DNA of 64,000 nt from NCBI RefSeq assembly GCF_037646705.1, contig NZ_JBBHER010000005.1, positions 124,001 to 188,000 on the forward strand, written 5' to 3'. A program made the translations under genes and the position numbers. Source of the stretch: Pikeienuella litoralis. Its GTDB lineage: Bacteria > Pseudomonadota > Alphaproteobacteria > Rhodobacterales > Rhodobacteraceae. The notes under the pieces were generated by a model that was not told where the DNA came from, ran no database searches, and was given only the letters and a program-made list of their open reading frames with translations. Of the stretch, positions 25,826 to 34,626 are shown piece after piece (position 1 is the first letter of the stretch; every line of letters starts with the position of its first letter).

Positions 25826-27076
25826 TCAGACGCCGAACGCGCTGAACGGGAGGAACGCGACCGGGTCGCCCGGCGCGATATCCGGCCCGCCATCGGGCAG
25901 ATCGACCAGCCCATCCGCCCAGACGAGGCCGCGCGTGAGGCCGGAGCCCTCGTCGCCGAAGGTCTCGACCCGGCCATCGGCTGCGAGCCGGGCGCGAAGA
26001 TATTCCCGCCGTCCGGGCTTTCTTCGTTTGGCGAAAGCGGCCGGGCGCATCTCCGGGGCGGGTTCGAGCCAGCCGGCGCCCGCCATGGCGAAAAGCGCCG
26101 GGCGCGCGAAGATGAGCGCGCAGACGAAGGCCGCGACCGGGTTGCCCGGCAGACCGAAGACCGGAACCCCGCGCCAGCGCCCGAGCGCGAGCGGGCGCCC
26201 GGGTTTCATCGCGATCCGCCAGATCGCGCGGGTCCCCTCGGAGCCGAGAAGCCGCGAGAGCCAGTCCTCGTCCCCGGTCGAGGCGCCGCCGGAGGTCAGG
26301 ATCGCGTCCGCCCCGGCAGCCCCGGCGTCGAGCGCGACGCGGATCGCCGCGGGATCATCCCGGACGCCGCCAAGATCGATGAGCGAGAATCCCCATGCGC
26401 GCGCGAGGCTGGCCAGCATCGGCCGGTTGGCGTCGTGGATCTGACCGGGGCCGAGCGGCGCGCCGGGCTCGCGGAGCTCATCTCCGGTGGAGAGAACGCC
26501 GACCCGGAGCCGCGGCATGACCGGAAGCGCTCCGAGGCCCGCCGCCGCGGCGTGGGCGAGGGCCTGAGGCGTCAGCCGCGCGCCGGCGGTGAGCGCCGGC
26601 GCGCCGGCCTCGGTATTTTCGCCGGCGCGCCGGCGGTTGGCGCCGGGTTTCAGCCCGGTCGGGCAATGGAGCAGCGCCCCGTCGCGGCGCGCGTCCTCGT
26701 CCAGCATCACGGTGTCGGCGCCCGCCGGCAGCTGCGCCCCGGTGAGAATGCGGAGCGCCTCTCCGGGGCCGAGCGCGCCGGGGAAGGGCGCGCCGGCCGC
26801 CGCCCGCCCCTCGATCACCCGGAGCGGGCCGGACAGATAGCTTGCATGCGCAAAGGCGTAGCCGTCCACCGCCGCGTTCGCCGCCGGCGGATTGCTGACG
26901 CGCGCCGCGACGTCCGCCGCGAGCACGCGCCCGAGCGCCGCGTCGAGCGGGATCGTCTCGCGCCCGCCGATCGGCGAGACCGACGCCCGAAGCGCCCGAA
27001 GCGCCTCATCCACCGGCGTCCAGGCGACGCCGGGCGGGAGCGCGAAGCAATCGTTGATCGGGCGGCGCGAATCCAT
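25826..27076 (-). CDS. moeA: Molybdopterin molybdenumtransferase MoeA
   Basis: 416 residues. Inserts molybdate into adenylated molybdopterin to give active molybdenum cofactor. Motifs: NAAVDGYAFAH, RILTGAQLPAGADTVMLDE, VGVLSTGDEL and TSGGASTGDEDW in the MogA-like domain, KPGRPLALG and FGLPGNPVAAFVCALIF. It overlaps the mobB stop by one base; last gene of fdhD-mobA-mobB-moeA. Cytoplasmic. Confidence 0.96.
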   Translation of the reverse strand: MDSRRPINDCFALPPGVAWTPVDEALRALRASVSPIGGRETIPLDAALGRVLAADVAARVSNPPAANAAVDGYAFAHASYLSGPLRVIEGRAAAGAPFPGALGPGEALRILTGAQLPAGADTVMLDEDARRDGALLHCPTGLKPGANRRRAGENTEAGAPALTAGARLTPQALAHAAAAGLGALPVMPRLRVGVLSTGDELREPGAPLGPGQIHDANRPMLASLARAWGFSLIDLGGVRDDPAAIRVALDAGAAGADAILTSGGASTGDEDWLSRLLGSEGTRAIWRIAMKPGRPLALGRWRGVPVFGLPGNPVAAFVCALIFARPALFAMAGAGWLEPAPEMRPAAFAKRRKPGRREYLRARLAADGRVETFGDEGSGLTRGLVWADGLVDLPDGGPDIAPGDPVAFLPFSAFGV

Positions 27077-27570
27077 CAGCCGGCCTCGAGGTCGGTGAGG
27101 ATGAAATCTGCGATCGCGGCGACACCGTCGAGCGGAAGGACGGGCCTGTCCGTCTCCACGGCGTCGTTGCTGGCGATGGCGTGGATCGTCGGGTCGTCCA
27201 AAGCGATCAGATCATGGCCGGTCTGAGCGCGCCAGACCTCGATCTTCGGATGGCGGTCGCGCTTGTAGCCTTCGACGAGCACCAGATCGACCGGCGTCAG
27301 GCGGGCGATGAGCGCCGCGAGGCTCGGCGGCTCCTCCTCCCTGAGTTCATGCATCAGCGCGTAACGCATGCCGGACGCGACCAGCACCTCACGCGCGCCG
27401 GCGATGCGGTGGCGGTGGCTGTCCTTGCCGGGCCGATCCACGTCGAAGCCGTGATGGGCGTGCTTGATCGTCGAGACGGAGAGTCCGCGCCGGGTGAATT
27501 CGGTCACCAGGCGCTCCACCAGCGTGGTCTTGCCCGCGTTCTTCCAGCCGGTGACGCCGTAGATCTTCAA
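27076..27570 (-). CDS. mobB: Molybdopterin-guanine dinucleotide biosynthesis protein MobB
   Basis: 164 residues. P-loop GTP-binding protein with GWKNAGKTT at residues 8-16, then TIKHAHHGFDVDRPGKDSHR and DLVLVEGYKRDRHPKIEV. It assists MobA in forming the guanine dinucleotide form of the cofactor; it is not essential in E. coli. It overlaps mobA by 4 bp. Confidence 0.96.
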   Translation of the reverse strand: MKIYGVTGWKNAGKTTLVERLVTEFTRRGLSVSTIKHAHHGFDVDRPGKDSHRHRIAGAREVLVASGMRYALMHELREEEPPSLAALIARLTPVDLVLVEGYKRDRHPKIEVWRAQTGHDLIALDDPTIHAIASNDAVETDRPVLPLDGVAAIADFILTDLEAG

Positions 27571-28187
27571 AGCCCGTGCTCCGCTGCGATGGTCTCCGCG
27601 ACGGCGATATCATCGGGCGTGTTCACGTTGAAGAAGGGATCGTAGGGGTGCGCCGGAAATTCAACCGTCGCGGCGCCGTGCCGGTCGGTCCAGAGCACCA
27701 CCTTGCGCACCCCCTCGCCGAGCGCGGCCCGCAGATCGCCGCGAAGCGCGACCGGCCAGAGCCCGAAGGTCGGATGCCGGGAGAGCCCGCGCCGCGGATC
27801 CGGCGTCGCCGCGAGGGCGATGGGCGCCTCGGCCGTCACCGCCGCGCCGAGCCGAAGCGCGAGATCGGCGGGAAAGAACGGCGTGTCGCCGGCGACGGTG
27901 AGGATATGCGTGGCGCCGCCCGCCGCCGCCCAGTCCATCCCCGCCAGAACCCCGGCGAGAGGGCCGGCGTGGCCGGGGACGCCGTCGCCGATGACCGGCG
28001 CGCCGAACGCGGCGAGGCGGGCGGGGTCGCCATTCGCGTTGATCGCCATCACCGGGGCCTGCGGGGCGAGGCGCTCCATCACCCGCGCCATCAACGTGCG
28101 CCCGGCGACGCGCCGCAGCGGCTTGTCGCCGCCGCCCATCCGCCGCGCCAGCCCGCCGGCGAGGATCACCCCGAAAGGCGGGGTCAC
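27567..28187 (-). CDS. mobA: Molybdenum cofactor guanylyltransferase MobA
   Basis: 206 residues. Adds GMP to molybdenum cofactor. It begins with the nucleotidyltransferase motif GGLARRMGGGDKP, followed by INANGDPARLAAFGAPVIGD, GPLAGVLAGMDWA, TVAGDTPFFP and the C-terminal NVNTPDDIAVAE. It overlaps fdhD and mobB by 4 bp each, so the four genes are translationally coupled. Confidence 0.97.
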   Translation of the reverse strand: MTPPFGVILAGGLARRMGGGDKPLRRVAGRTLMARVMERLAPQAPVMAINANGDPARLAAFGAPVIGDGVPGHAGPLAGVLAGMDWAAAGGATHILTVAGDTPFFPADLALRLGAAVTAEAPIALAATPDPRRGLSRHPTFGLWPVALRGDLRAALGEGVRKVVLWTDRHGAATVEFPAHPYDPFFNVNTPDDIAVAETIAAEHGL

Positions 28188-29062
28188 GCCGCGCCCTTTC
28201 TGTTCCGGCCCGGCGCTTCGTCCGGCGCCGCGTTCGGGTCGGCGTCGAGGATCAGGCGCTCCGCGCCCGAAAGGCAGATGAAACGCTTGCCGCGCATCCG
28301 CCCGATCAGCGTCAGGCCGACCCGCCGCGCGATCTCCACCCCCCAGGCGGTGAAGCCGGAGCGGGACGCGAGGATCGGCACGCCCATCAACGCGCTCTTG
28401 ATGACCATCTCCGACGTGAGCCGCCCGGTGGTGTAGAAGATCTTGTCGGCGCCGGTCTCGCCCTCCATCCGCATCCAGCCGGCGATCTTGTCGACCGCGT
28501 TGTGGCGCCCGACATCCTCCATGTAGACCAGCGGCCGGGCCTCCCGGCAGAGGACCGCGCCGTGGATCGCGCCGGCTTCGAGATAGAGGCTCGGGACGGT
28601 GTTGATCGTTTTCGCCAGCGCGTAGAGCCAGGATGCGCGAAGCGGCGCCTCGGGCAGGCGCACGCCGTCGAGCGCCTCCATAACGTCGCCGAAGACGGTG
28701 CCGACCGCGCAGCCGGAGGTGCGGGTCTTTTTCTTCAGCTTCTCCTCGTAGTTCGTTCGCCGCGTGGTTCTGACGACGACGGCCTCCACCTCCTCGTCGA
28801 AATCCACGCCGGTGATCTCATCATCCGCCAGCAGCATGTTCTGGTTCAGGAGGTAGCCGATCGCCAGATATTCCGGATGGTCGCCGATGGTCATCGCGGT
28901 GACGATCTCCTCCGCGTTCAGGAAGATCGTCAGGGGCCGCTCCTCGACGACGCGCATCTCCTCCTCCCGGCCCTCCTGGTTGACGCCGGTGACGCTGCGT
29001 GTGAGTCGAGGGTTCGTGGGGTCGGGGGCGATGATGAAATTCCCGGCTGATTTCGCGCCCAT
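28184..29062 (-). CDS. fdhD: FdhD/FdsC-type formate dehydrogenase maturation protein
   Basis: 292 residues from the ATG at 29062, with AGGAG 6 bases upstream; the frame runs open further upstream but that stretch is antisense to azlC. FdhD delivers sulfur and the bis-MGD cofactor to formate dehydrogenase. Motifs: EERPLTIFLN, GDHPEYLAIGYLLNQ, VYMEDVGRHNAVDKI, FYTTGRLTSEMV and SRSGFTAWGVEIAR. The cysteine motif reads SGCAVGTVFGD with one Cys (118) instead of the CxxC of the E. coli protein. No formate dehydrogenase gene lies in the window. Confidence 0.93.
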   Translation of the reverse strand: MGAKSAGNFIIAPDPTNPRLTRSVTGVNQEGREEEMRVVEERPLTIFLNAEEIVTAMTIGDHPEYLAIGYLLNQNMLLADDEITGVDFDEEVEAVVVRTTRRTNYEEKLKKKTRTSGCAVGTVFGDVMEALDGVRLPEAPLRASWLYALAKTINTVPSLYLEAGAIHGAVLCREARPLVYMEDVGRHNAVDKIAGWMRMEGETGADKIFYTTGRLTSEMVIKSALMGVPILASRSGFTAWGVEIARRVGLTLIGRMRGKRFICLSGAERLILDADPNAAPDEAPGRNRKGAA

Positions 29063-29134
29063 GGCGACTCCTGCTCTTGGCGCGGCGGCGCCTCTGTGGT
29101 CTCTGCGGGCCCAGAGTTGCGGAGAGGAGCGGCG

Positions 29135-29842
29135 ATGTCCACCGATCAGAGCGGCCGGATGTTTCGGCGCGGTCTTGTCGACGGCGCGCCGTTCAATCTC
29201 GCCTCGATCCCATTCTCGCTGCTTTTCGGTGTCGTCGCGGTCGAGGCGGGATTCGACATGGCGCAGGTCATGGGGATGAGCTTCATCGTCATCGCCGGGG
29301 CGTCGTCGCTGACCGCGATCCAATTGCTCGGCGATCAGGCGCCGGCGTTGATGGCGGTGCTGGCGGGGGCGGCGGTCAATCTGCGGATGGCGATGTATTC
29401 GGCCTCTCTCGCGCCGCATATTTCGGACGGGCCGCTCCTCTGGCGTCTTGGCGCGGCGTATTTCCTCGTCGATCATGTTTATGCGATGGCGCTCCGCGAC
29501 TATCAGACGACGCCGCGCGCCATGCGGGAGAAATTCGCCTACTTCTTCGGGCTGGCGCTGTCGGTCTGCCCGTTCTGGTATCTCTTTTGCTGGCTCGGCG
29601 CCCTGCTGGGCGAGGCTATTCCGCCGGACTGGCCGCTGGATTTCGCCGGGGCGATCATGTTCACCGCGCTCGTCGCGCCGATGATCCGGGGCGCGCCGGC
29701 GCTGATCGCAGCCGGGGTCGCGTCGTTGACGGCGCTGGCCGCGTCCGGGTTGCCGTTCTCGCTCGGGCTTCTGGTCGGCGGCGTCGCCGGGATGGTGGCT
29801 GGCGCGGCGGCCGAATTGGGGCTGGAGCGGCGCAATGCCTGA
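29135..29842 (+). CDS. azlC: AzlC-family branched-chain amino acid exporter subunit
   Basis: 235 residues from the ATG at 29135 with GGAGAGGAG just upstream. A multi-pass protein with AzlC marks: RRGLVDGAPFNLASIPFSLLFG, VEAGFDMAQVM, ASSLTAIQLLG, NLRMAMYSASLAPH and YFLVDHVYAMAL. With AzlD it exports branched-chain amino acids or analogues from the cytoplasm. Overlaps azlD by 8 bp; divergent from fdhD. Confidence 0.93.
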   Translation: MSTDQSGRMFRRGLVDGAPFNLASIPFSLLFGVVAVEAGFDMAQVMGMSFIVIAGASSLTAIQLLGDQAPALMAVLAGAAVNLRMAMYSASLAPHISDGPLLWRLGAAYFLVDHVYAMALRDYQTTPRAMREKFAYFFGLALSVCPFWYLFCWLGALLGEAIPPDWPLDFAGAIMFTALVAPMIRGAPALIAAGVASLTALAASGLPFSLGLLVGGVAGMVAGAAAELGLERRNA

Positions 29843-30158
29843 CAGCGCGACGATCTGGACCGTGATCGTCGCGCTTGGCGTGGTCACCTATCTGATCCGG
29901 TTCTCGTTCATCGGCCTGATGTCGGGGCGGGAGACGCCGCCATGGGCGCTGCGGTTGCTGCGCTACGTGCCGGTCTCGATCCTGCCGGCGCTGGTCGCGC
30001 CGGCGATCCTCTGGCCGCCGGCGACCGGGGGCGAGCCGGATCTCGCGCGGGGGCTCGCCGCGCTTGTCACGCTGGCGGCGGGGGCCTGGAGCCGGAGCGC
30101 GCCTCTCGCCTTCATCGCCGGGCTCATCGCGCTTTTGTTGCTGCTCCGATTCATTTGA
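29835..30158 (+). CDS. azlD: AzlD-family partner protein
   Basis: 107 residues with three to four membrane helices: TVIVALGVVTYLIRFSFIG, LRYVPVSILPALVAPAIL and the C-terminal LAFIAGLIALLLLLRFI. Typical AzlD length. Starts inside the end of azlC, as expected for a paired transporter. Confidence 0.92.
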   Translation: MPDSATIWTVIVALGVVTYLIRFSFIGLMSGRETPPWALRLLRYVPVSILPALVAPAILWPPATGGEPDLARGLAALVTLAAGAWSRSAPLAFIAGLIALLLLLRFI

Positions 30159-30318
30159 GCGACGGAACGCGCGCGCCGGCGCGTGAAGATAACAGGCGCG
30201 CGAGTCGTATGCGCACCGCGCCCGGCCAATTCGTGGACCCCTCTCCCCGATGGCCGGGCGCTTTTCCAGCATGACGCGCCGCGCTCCGGCGCGAAGAAAT
30301 TCGGCGGGGCCGGACCCG

Positions 30319-31479
30319 TCAGTCGGTTTCGACCTTCAATCTCATCAACTCGTCCAGATTTCGCACGCCAAGCTGCACCATCACCGTGCGGACCTGCATC
30401 GCGAGGAGATCCAGCGCCGCCGCCCCGCGCGCGCCGAGCGCGGCGCAGGCGAAATAGGGCAGGCGCCCGACCATCACGAAATCCGCGCCAAGGCGCAGCA
30501 GCTTGAGGATGTCGAGCCCGTCGGTGACGCCGCTATCGGCGAGGATCGCGGTCTTGCCTTTCACCGCGTCGACGATCGGCGGCAAAAGCTCCGCCGTTCC
30601 GGGCGCGGCGTCGAGCTGTCTTCCGCCATGATTGGAGACGACGATCCCGTCGACGCCGATATCGACGAATATCTCCGCGTCTTCCGGCGCCATCACCCCT
30701 TTCACGACCAGCTTTCCGTCCCATTTGTCGCGAAGGCGCCGGATCTCCTCAGGGCCGATCGGCCGGAGGCAGTTCTGAAGCAGCCATTTTTCCGCTTCCG
30801 CCGTGCCGCCGCTGGCGTAGGGCGCGATGTTCGGCAGGCCCGGCTTGCCGTAGAGAAGCGTCTCCACCGCCCAGCGCGGCCTGAACGCGAGATCGCGCGC
30901 GATCACGAAGGGGGAGGGCTTCGCGGCGACGCCGGCGCGGATCGTGCGCTCGCGCCATTGGTGGCCCGGAATATCCAGCGTCGGCATCAGGACGGTGACG
31001 CCGAGCGCCTTCATCCGGGCGATGATGTCGTCCTGCACGTCGGTCGGGCGCGGCCAGTAGAACTGATGCCAGGGCGCCTTGCCGCCGGCGGCGGCGCGGA
31101 TCTTCTCGACGCTGTGCGACGCGACGAAGGAGAGCGAGAACGGCAGGCCGAGCGCGGCGGACTTCTTCGCCAGAGCCGGCGCGCTTTCGGGATGGAAAAG
31201 GCCGCCCATCCCGACCGGGGCGACGCCGAAGGGAAAAGCCGCCCGCTCCCCGAGGATGTCCACCGCGGTTTCCGGCTCGATCCCCTCATCGACGGTCCGG
31301 GGGATCAGGCGCACGTTGTCGAGCGCGGAATAGTTGCGAGCCAGACCGATATCCCGCCCGATTCCGCCGTCGAGATACTCGAAGGCGAAATGCGGGATTC
31401 GGCGCCGCGCGCCTTCGCGAAAATCGGCGAAGGACGCGAAGCGGGCGGGAAGGTCGGGCTTGTCTAGCGGCTGCGCCAT
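30319..31479 (-). CDS. FMN-dependent alpha-hydroxy acid oxidase/dehydrogenase (LldD family)
   Basis: 386 residues. Oxidises an L-2-hydroxy acid such as L-lactate to the 2-keto acid with FMN. FMN and substrate motifs: FEYLDGGIGRDIGLARN, FGVAPVGMGGLFHPE, KGVMAPEDAEIFVDIGVDG, VSNHGGRQLDAAPGT (catalytic His and Arg), ADSGVTDGLDILKLLRLGAD and VGRLPYFACAALG. GAGAGG precedes the ATG. It may be membrane-linked LldD or a soluble glycolate or mandelate oxidase relative; no lactate permease lies nearby to settle the substrate. Confidence 0.9.
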   Translation of the reverse strand: MAQPLDKPDLPARFASFADFREGARRRIPHFAFEYLDGGIGRDIGLARNYSALDNVRLIPRTVDEGIEPETAVDILGERAAFPFGVAPVGMGGLFHPESAPALAKKSAALGLPFSLSFVASHSVEKIRAAAGGKAPWHQFYWPRPTDVQDDIIARMKALGVTVLMPTLDIPGHQWRERTIRAGVAAKPSPFVIARDLAFRPRWAVETLLYGKPGLPNIAPYASGGTAEAEKWLLQNCLRPIGPEEIRRLRDKWDGKLVVKGVMAPEDAEIFVDIGVDGIVVSNHGGRQLDAAPGTAELLPPIVDAVKGKTAILADSGVTDGLDILKLLRLGADFVMVGRLPYFACAALGARGAAALDLLAMQVRTVMVQLGVRNLDELMRLKVETD

Positions 31480-31528
31480 GCAGGATCACCTCTCTTGAAA
31501 GTCACGACAAGCTGCGCTGGCGCAGTGC

Positions 31529-31559
31529 GAAAGAAAAGCCCCGGCGGCGACGCCGGGGC
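31529..31559 (-). terminator. Intrinsic terminator after mscL
   Basis: On the minus strand: GCCCCGGCG, 4-base loop, CGCCGGGGC (perfect 9 bp), then TTTTCTTTC. It lies 25 bases past the mscL stop and before the hydroxy acid oxidase gene, so the latter needs its own promoter. Confidence 0.85.
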
Positions 31560-31583
31560 CGTGGTCTCAGGCCCGCTTCAGTC

Positions 31584-32009
31584 TCAGACCTTCTTCGCGA
31601 GAAGGTCGCGAATTTCGGCGAGAAGCATTTCCTGCGTCGGGGCGGCGGGCGCGGCGACGGCTTCTTCCTTTTTCGCGAATCTTTCCTTCGCCTGATTCAT
31701 CGACCGGATGATCAGGAAGAGGATCCATGCGACGATCAGAAAGGAGATCACGGCGTTGATGAAGACGCCCCATTTGATCACGGCCGCGCCGGCCTCTTCG
31801 GCTGCGGCGAGCGAAGCGTATTCGCCTTCGCCGAGCACAGTGAAGATATCCGTGAAATCGACGCCGCCGGTGACGTAGCCGACGACGGGCATGAGAATGC
31901 CGTTCACGAGAGTTGTGACGATTGTGGTGAATGCGGCGCCGATGATGATGCCGACGGCCATGTCGAGCACGTTGCCCTTCATGGCGAATTCCTGAAATTC
32001 CTTTAGCAT
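31584..32009 (-). CDS. mscL: Large-conductance mechanosensitive channel MscL
   Basis: 141 residues. Pentameric inner-membrane safety valve opened by membrane tension. N-terminal LKEFQEFAMKGNVLDMAVGIIIGAAF (pore helix region) split here as FQEFAMKGNVLDMAVG and IIIGAAFTTIV, periplasmic loop GVDFTDIF, second helix AVISFLIVAWILFLIIRSMNQ and the C-terminal helical bundle LLAEIRDLLA. AGAGGG precedes the ATG. Confidence 0.97.
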   Translation of the reverse strand: MLKEFQEFAMKGNVLDMAVGIIIGAAFTTIVTTLVNGILMPVVGYVTGGVDFTDIFTVLGEGEYASLAAAEEAGAAVIKWGVFINAVISFLIVAWILFLIIRSMNQAKERFAKKEEAVAAPAAPTQEMLLAEIRDLLAKKV

Positions 32010-32114
32010 GTCCGGCCCTCTGATGCTGTCGGCCCGTCAGGGCCGGTTAAGGTTTCTGCACTCGTCGTCATAGGGTGGAGTATGGCGCAAAAATGGCTGA
32101 AAGCGAACGACGGC

Positions 32115-34553
32115 TCAGGCCCGGAGCGCGCCGCCGGTCGCTTTTGTCACCGCGCTGACGATTTTCGCGGCGACGGCGTCGATCTCCTTGTCGGTCAGGG
32201 TGCCGGCGGTCGGTTGCAATCTGACGGTGATCGCGACGGATTTTCGGCCCGCCCCCATCTGCGCCTCCGCTCGCTCGCCGGAGAAGACGTCGAAAACGGC
32301 GGCGCTCTCGATCAGGTTCTTCTCCGCCATCCGCGCCGCGCGGAGGATCGTCGCGGCCTCCACCCGGTTTTCGACGACGAACGCGAAATCGCGCTCGACG
32401 GCCTGATAGGCGGACAGCGCGAGCGCGGGGCGTGTGCGCCCTTTCGCCCTCGGGAACGGGGCGTTTTCGAGATAGACGACCATGGCGACGGCGGGGCCTT
32501 TCACCTCCAGCGCGCTCAGGACTTTCGGATGCAGTTCGCCGAAGACCGCGAGTGTGGTTTTCGGCCCGAGCGTCAGCGCGCCCGAGCGGCCGGGATGCAG
32601 CCACCCGGGCGCGTCCCGCGTGACGGTCAGCCGGCTGGTTGGCGCGCCGATGGCGTCGAGCACCGCTTCGGCGTCGGCCCGCGCGTCGTAGACGTCGACC
32701 GGTCGGCGCGCGCCGCTCCAGTGCCGGGGCGCGGTCCCGCCGACGCGGATGGCGGCGGCGACATCGCGCTGCTCGCCCGGCTCGGCGCCGAAATATTCCG
32801 CGCCGACCTCGAACAGCCCGAGATCGGGGATGTCCCGGGCCTGATTGCGCGCCGCCGCCGCGAGGAGGCCCGGAAGGGGCGAGGGCCGCATGTCCGAAAG
32901 TTCCGACGAAATCGGGTTCTCAAGCTTCAACAATGGGTCTCCGCCGCCGAAGAGCGCGGCTTCGCGGCTCGAGACGAAGGAATAGGTCACGCATTCGTTC
33001 AGCCCCGCCGCGGCGAGACGGCGGCGGGCCATCGCGGCGCGCTTCTGCATCGGCGTCAGCACCGGGCTCTGGACGCCGGGCTTCACGGGCCGCATCGGCT
33101 GCGCCTCCAGCCCGGAGAGGGAGACGACGCGCGCGACCTCCTCCACAAGATCCGCCTCGCCCTTCACGTCCGGGCGCCATGAGGGAACCCCCACGTCATA
33201 GCCCGCACCCTGCGTGGCCGGGACCGGCGTGAAGCCGAGCGCTTCGAGGATCCGGACCTGTTCGACGGCGGGAACATCCATGCCGACGAGATTCAATGTC
33301 CGCGCCGGGTCGAGCCGATAGCTCCGGGCGGCATCCGGAACGGCGCCGGCCGTTGTCATCTCCGAGGCTTCGCCGCCGCAGAGGTCGATGATCATCCGGG
33401 TGGCGAGGTCGAGCCCCTCCGGCGTGAAGGCCGGGTCCACTCCACGCTCGAACCGATAACGGGCGTCGGAGTTGATCTTCAGCTTCCGGCCGGCGGCGGC
33501 GATGGTGACAGGCGCCCAGTAGGCGCTTTCGACGAAGACATTCGTCGTCTCGGGGGTGCAGCCGGTGGCCGCGCCGCCCATGATCCCGGCGATGCTCTGG
33601 GGGCCCGCCTCGTCCGAAATCGCCAGCATCGACGACTCAAGCGTATAGTCCTTGTCGTCGAGCGCGGTGATGGTGGAGCCGGTTTCGGCCCAGTGCACGC
33701 GAAGCGCGCCTTTCACCTTGTCCGCGTCGAAGACGTGAAGCGGGCGGTTCCGATCGTAGGTGAAGAAATTCGTGATATCGACCAGGGTGGAGATCGGCCG
33801 CAGCCCGATCGCCCGAAGCCGCTTCTGCAGCCATGCGGGCGAGGGGCCGTTGACGACGCCGCGGATCAGCCGGCCGCAGAAGACCGGCGCCTCCGGGAGC
33901 GCGTCCGCGTCGATCGTCACCGCGACCGGGCAGGGGAAGCCGCCTTCGACCGGCTGGGCGGCGGGGGTCTTCAGCCGCCCGAGCCCCCGCGCGGCGAGAT
34001 CGCGCGCGATGCCGGCGACGCCGAGCGCGTCGGGCCGATTTGGCGTCACCGCGATTTCGATCACCGGATCGGCGAGGCCGGCGTAATCGATGAAGCGCGC
34101 GCCGAGCGGCGCGTCGGCGGGCAGGTCGATGATCCCGTCATGATCGTCGGAGAGCATCATCTCGCGCTCGGAGCAGAGCATGCCGTTCGAGGCGACGCCG
34201 CGGATCACGCCGGGCTTCAGATCCAGCCCGGTGCCGGGGATATGCGTCCCCGGCGGGGCGAAAACGCCGATCAGCCCGGTCCGCGCGTTTGGCGCGCCGC
34301 AGACGACCTGGACCTCTTCCGAAGGGGCGTCCGGCCCGTTCGGCCATGTCTCCACCCGGCAGAGGCGCAGCCGGTCCGCGTCCGGATGCTGGCTGGCCTC
34401 GATCACTCGGGCGATGGTGAAGGCGCCGAGCGTCGCGGCGGGATCCTCGACGCCTTCGACCTCGAGGCCGAGATCGGTCAGCGCCTCAAGGATCGCCTCC
34501 AGCGGCGCCTTCGTCTCCAGATGATCCTTGAGCCAGTTCAGCGTAAATTTCAT
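32115..34553 (-). CDS. pheT: Phenylalanyl-tRNA synthetase beta subunit
   Basis: 812 residues from the ATG at 34553 (KFTLNWLKDHLETKAPLE); a TTG three codons upstream is less likely. Domains in order: tRNA-binding OB fold with CGAPNARTGLIGVFAPPGT and NGMLCSEREM, B3/B4 editing domain (RPISTLVDITNFFTYDRNRP), B5 domain, catalytic-like module with VKGEADLVEEVARVV, and the C-terminal anticodon-binding FDX-ACB domain (RDFAFVVENRVEAATILRAA). It pairs with PheS, which is not in the window. Confidence 0.97.
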   Translation of the reverse strand: MKFTLNWLKDHLETKAPLEAILEALTDLGLEVEGVEDPAATLGAFTIARVIEASQHPDADRLRLCRVETWPNGPDAPSEEVQVVCGAPNARTGLIGVFAPPGTHIPGTGLDLKPGVIRGVASNGMLCSEREMMLSDDHDGIIDLPADAPLGARFIDYAGLADPVIEIAVTPNRPDALGVAGIARDLAARGLGRLKTPAAQPVEGGFPCPVAVTIDADALPEAPVFCGRLIRGVVNGPSPAWLQKRLRAIGLRPISTLVDITNFFTYDRNRPLHVFDADKVKGALRVHWAETGSTITALDDKDYTLESSMLAISDEAGPQSIAGIMGGAATGCTPETTNVFVESAYWAPVTIAAAGRKLKINSDARYRFERGVDPAFTPEGLDLATRMIIDLCGGEASEMTTAGAVPDAARSYRLDPARTLNLVGMDVPAVEQVRILEALGFTPVPATQGAGYDVGVPSWRPDVKGEADLVEEVARVVSLSGLEAQPMRPVKPGVQSPVLTPMQKRAAMARRRLAAAGLNECVTYSFVSSREAALFGGGDPLLKLENPISSELSDMRPSPLPGLLAAAARNQARDIPDLGLFEVGAEYFGAEPGEQRDVAAAIRVGGTAPRHWSGARRPVDVYDARADAEAVLDAIGAPTSRLTVTRDAPGWLHPGRSGALTLGPKTTLAVFGELHPKVLSALEVKGPAVAMVVYLENAPFPRAKGRTRPALALSAYQAVERDFAFVVENRVEAATILRAARMAEKNLIESAAVFDVFSGERAEAQMGAGRKSVAITVRLQPTAGTLTDKEIDAVAAKIVSAVTKATGGALRA

Positions 34554-34626
34554 GGGTCGCAATCCGCACGGTCTTCATCGGCCGCGGGTGTAGCGGAATT
34601 CCGCCGACGGGCAAAGGGGCCGCGGC

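Noticed and set aside
29063..29887. Upstream extension of fdhD across azlC
   Set aside because: The extension is antisense to azlC; FdhD homology starts at the ATG at 29062, which has its own ribosome site.
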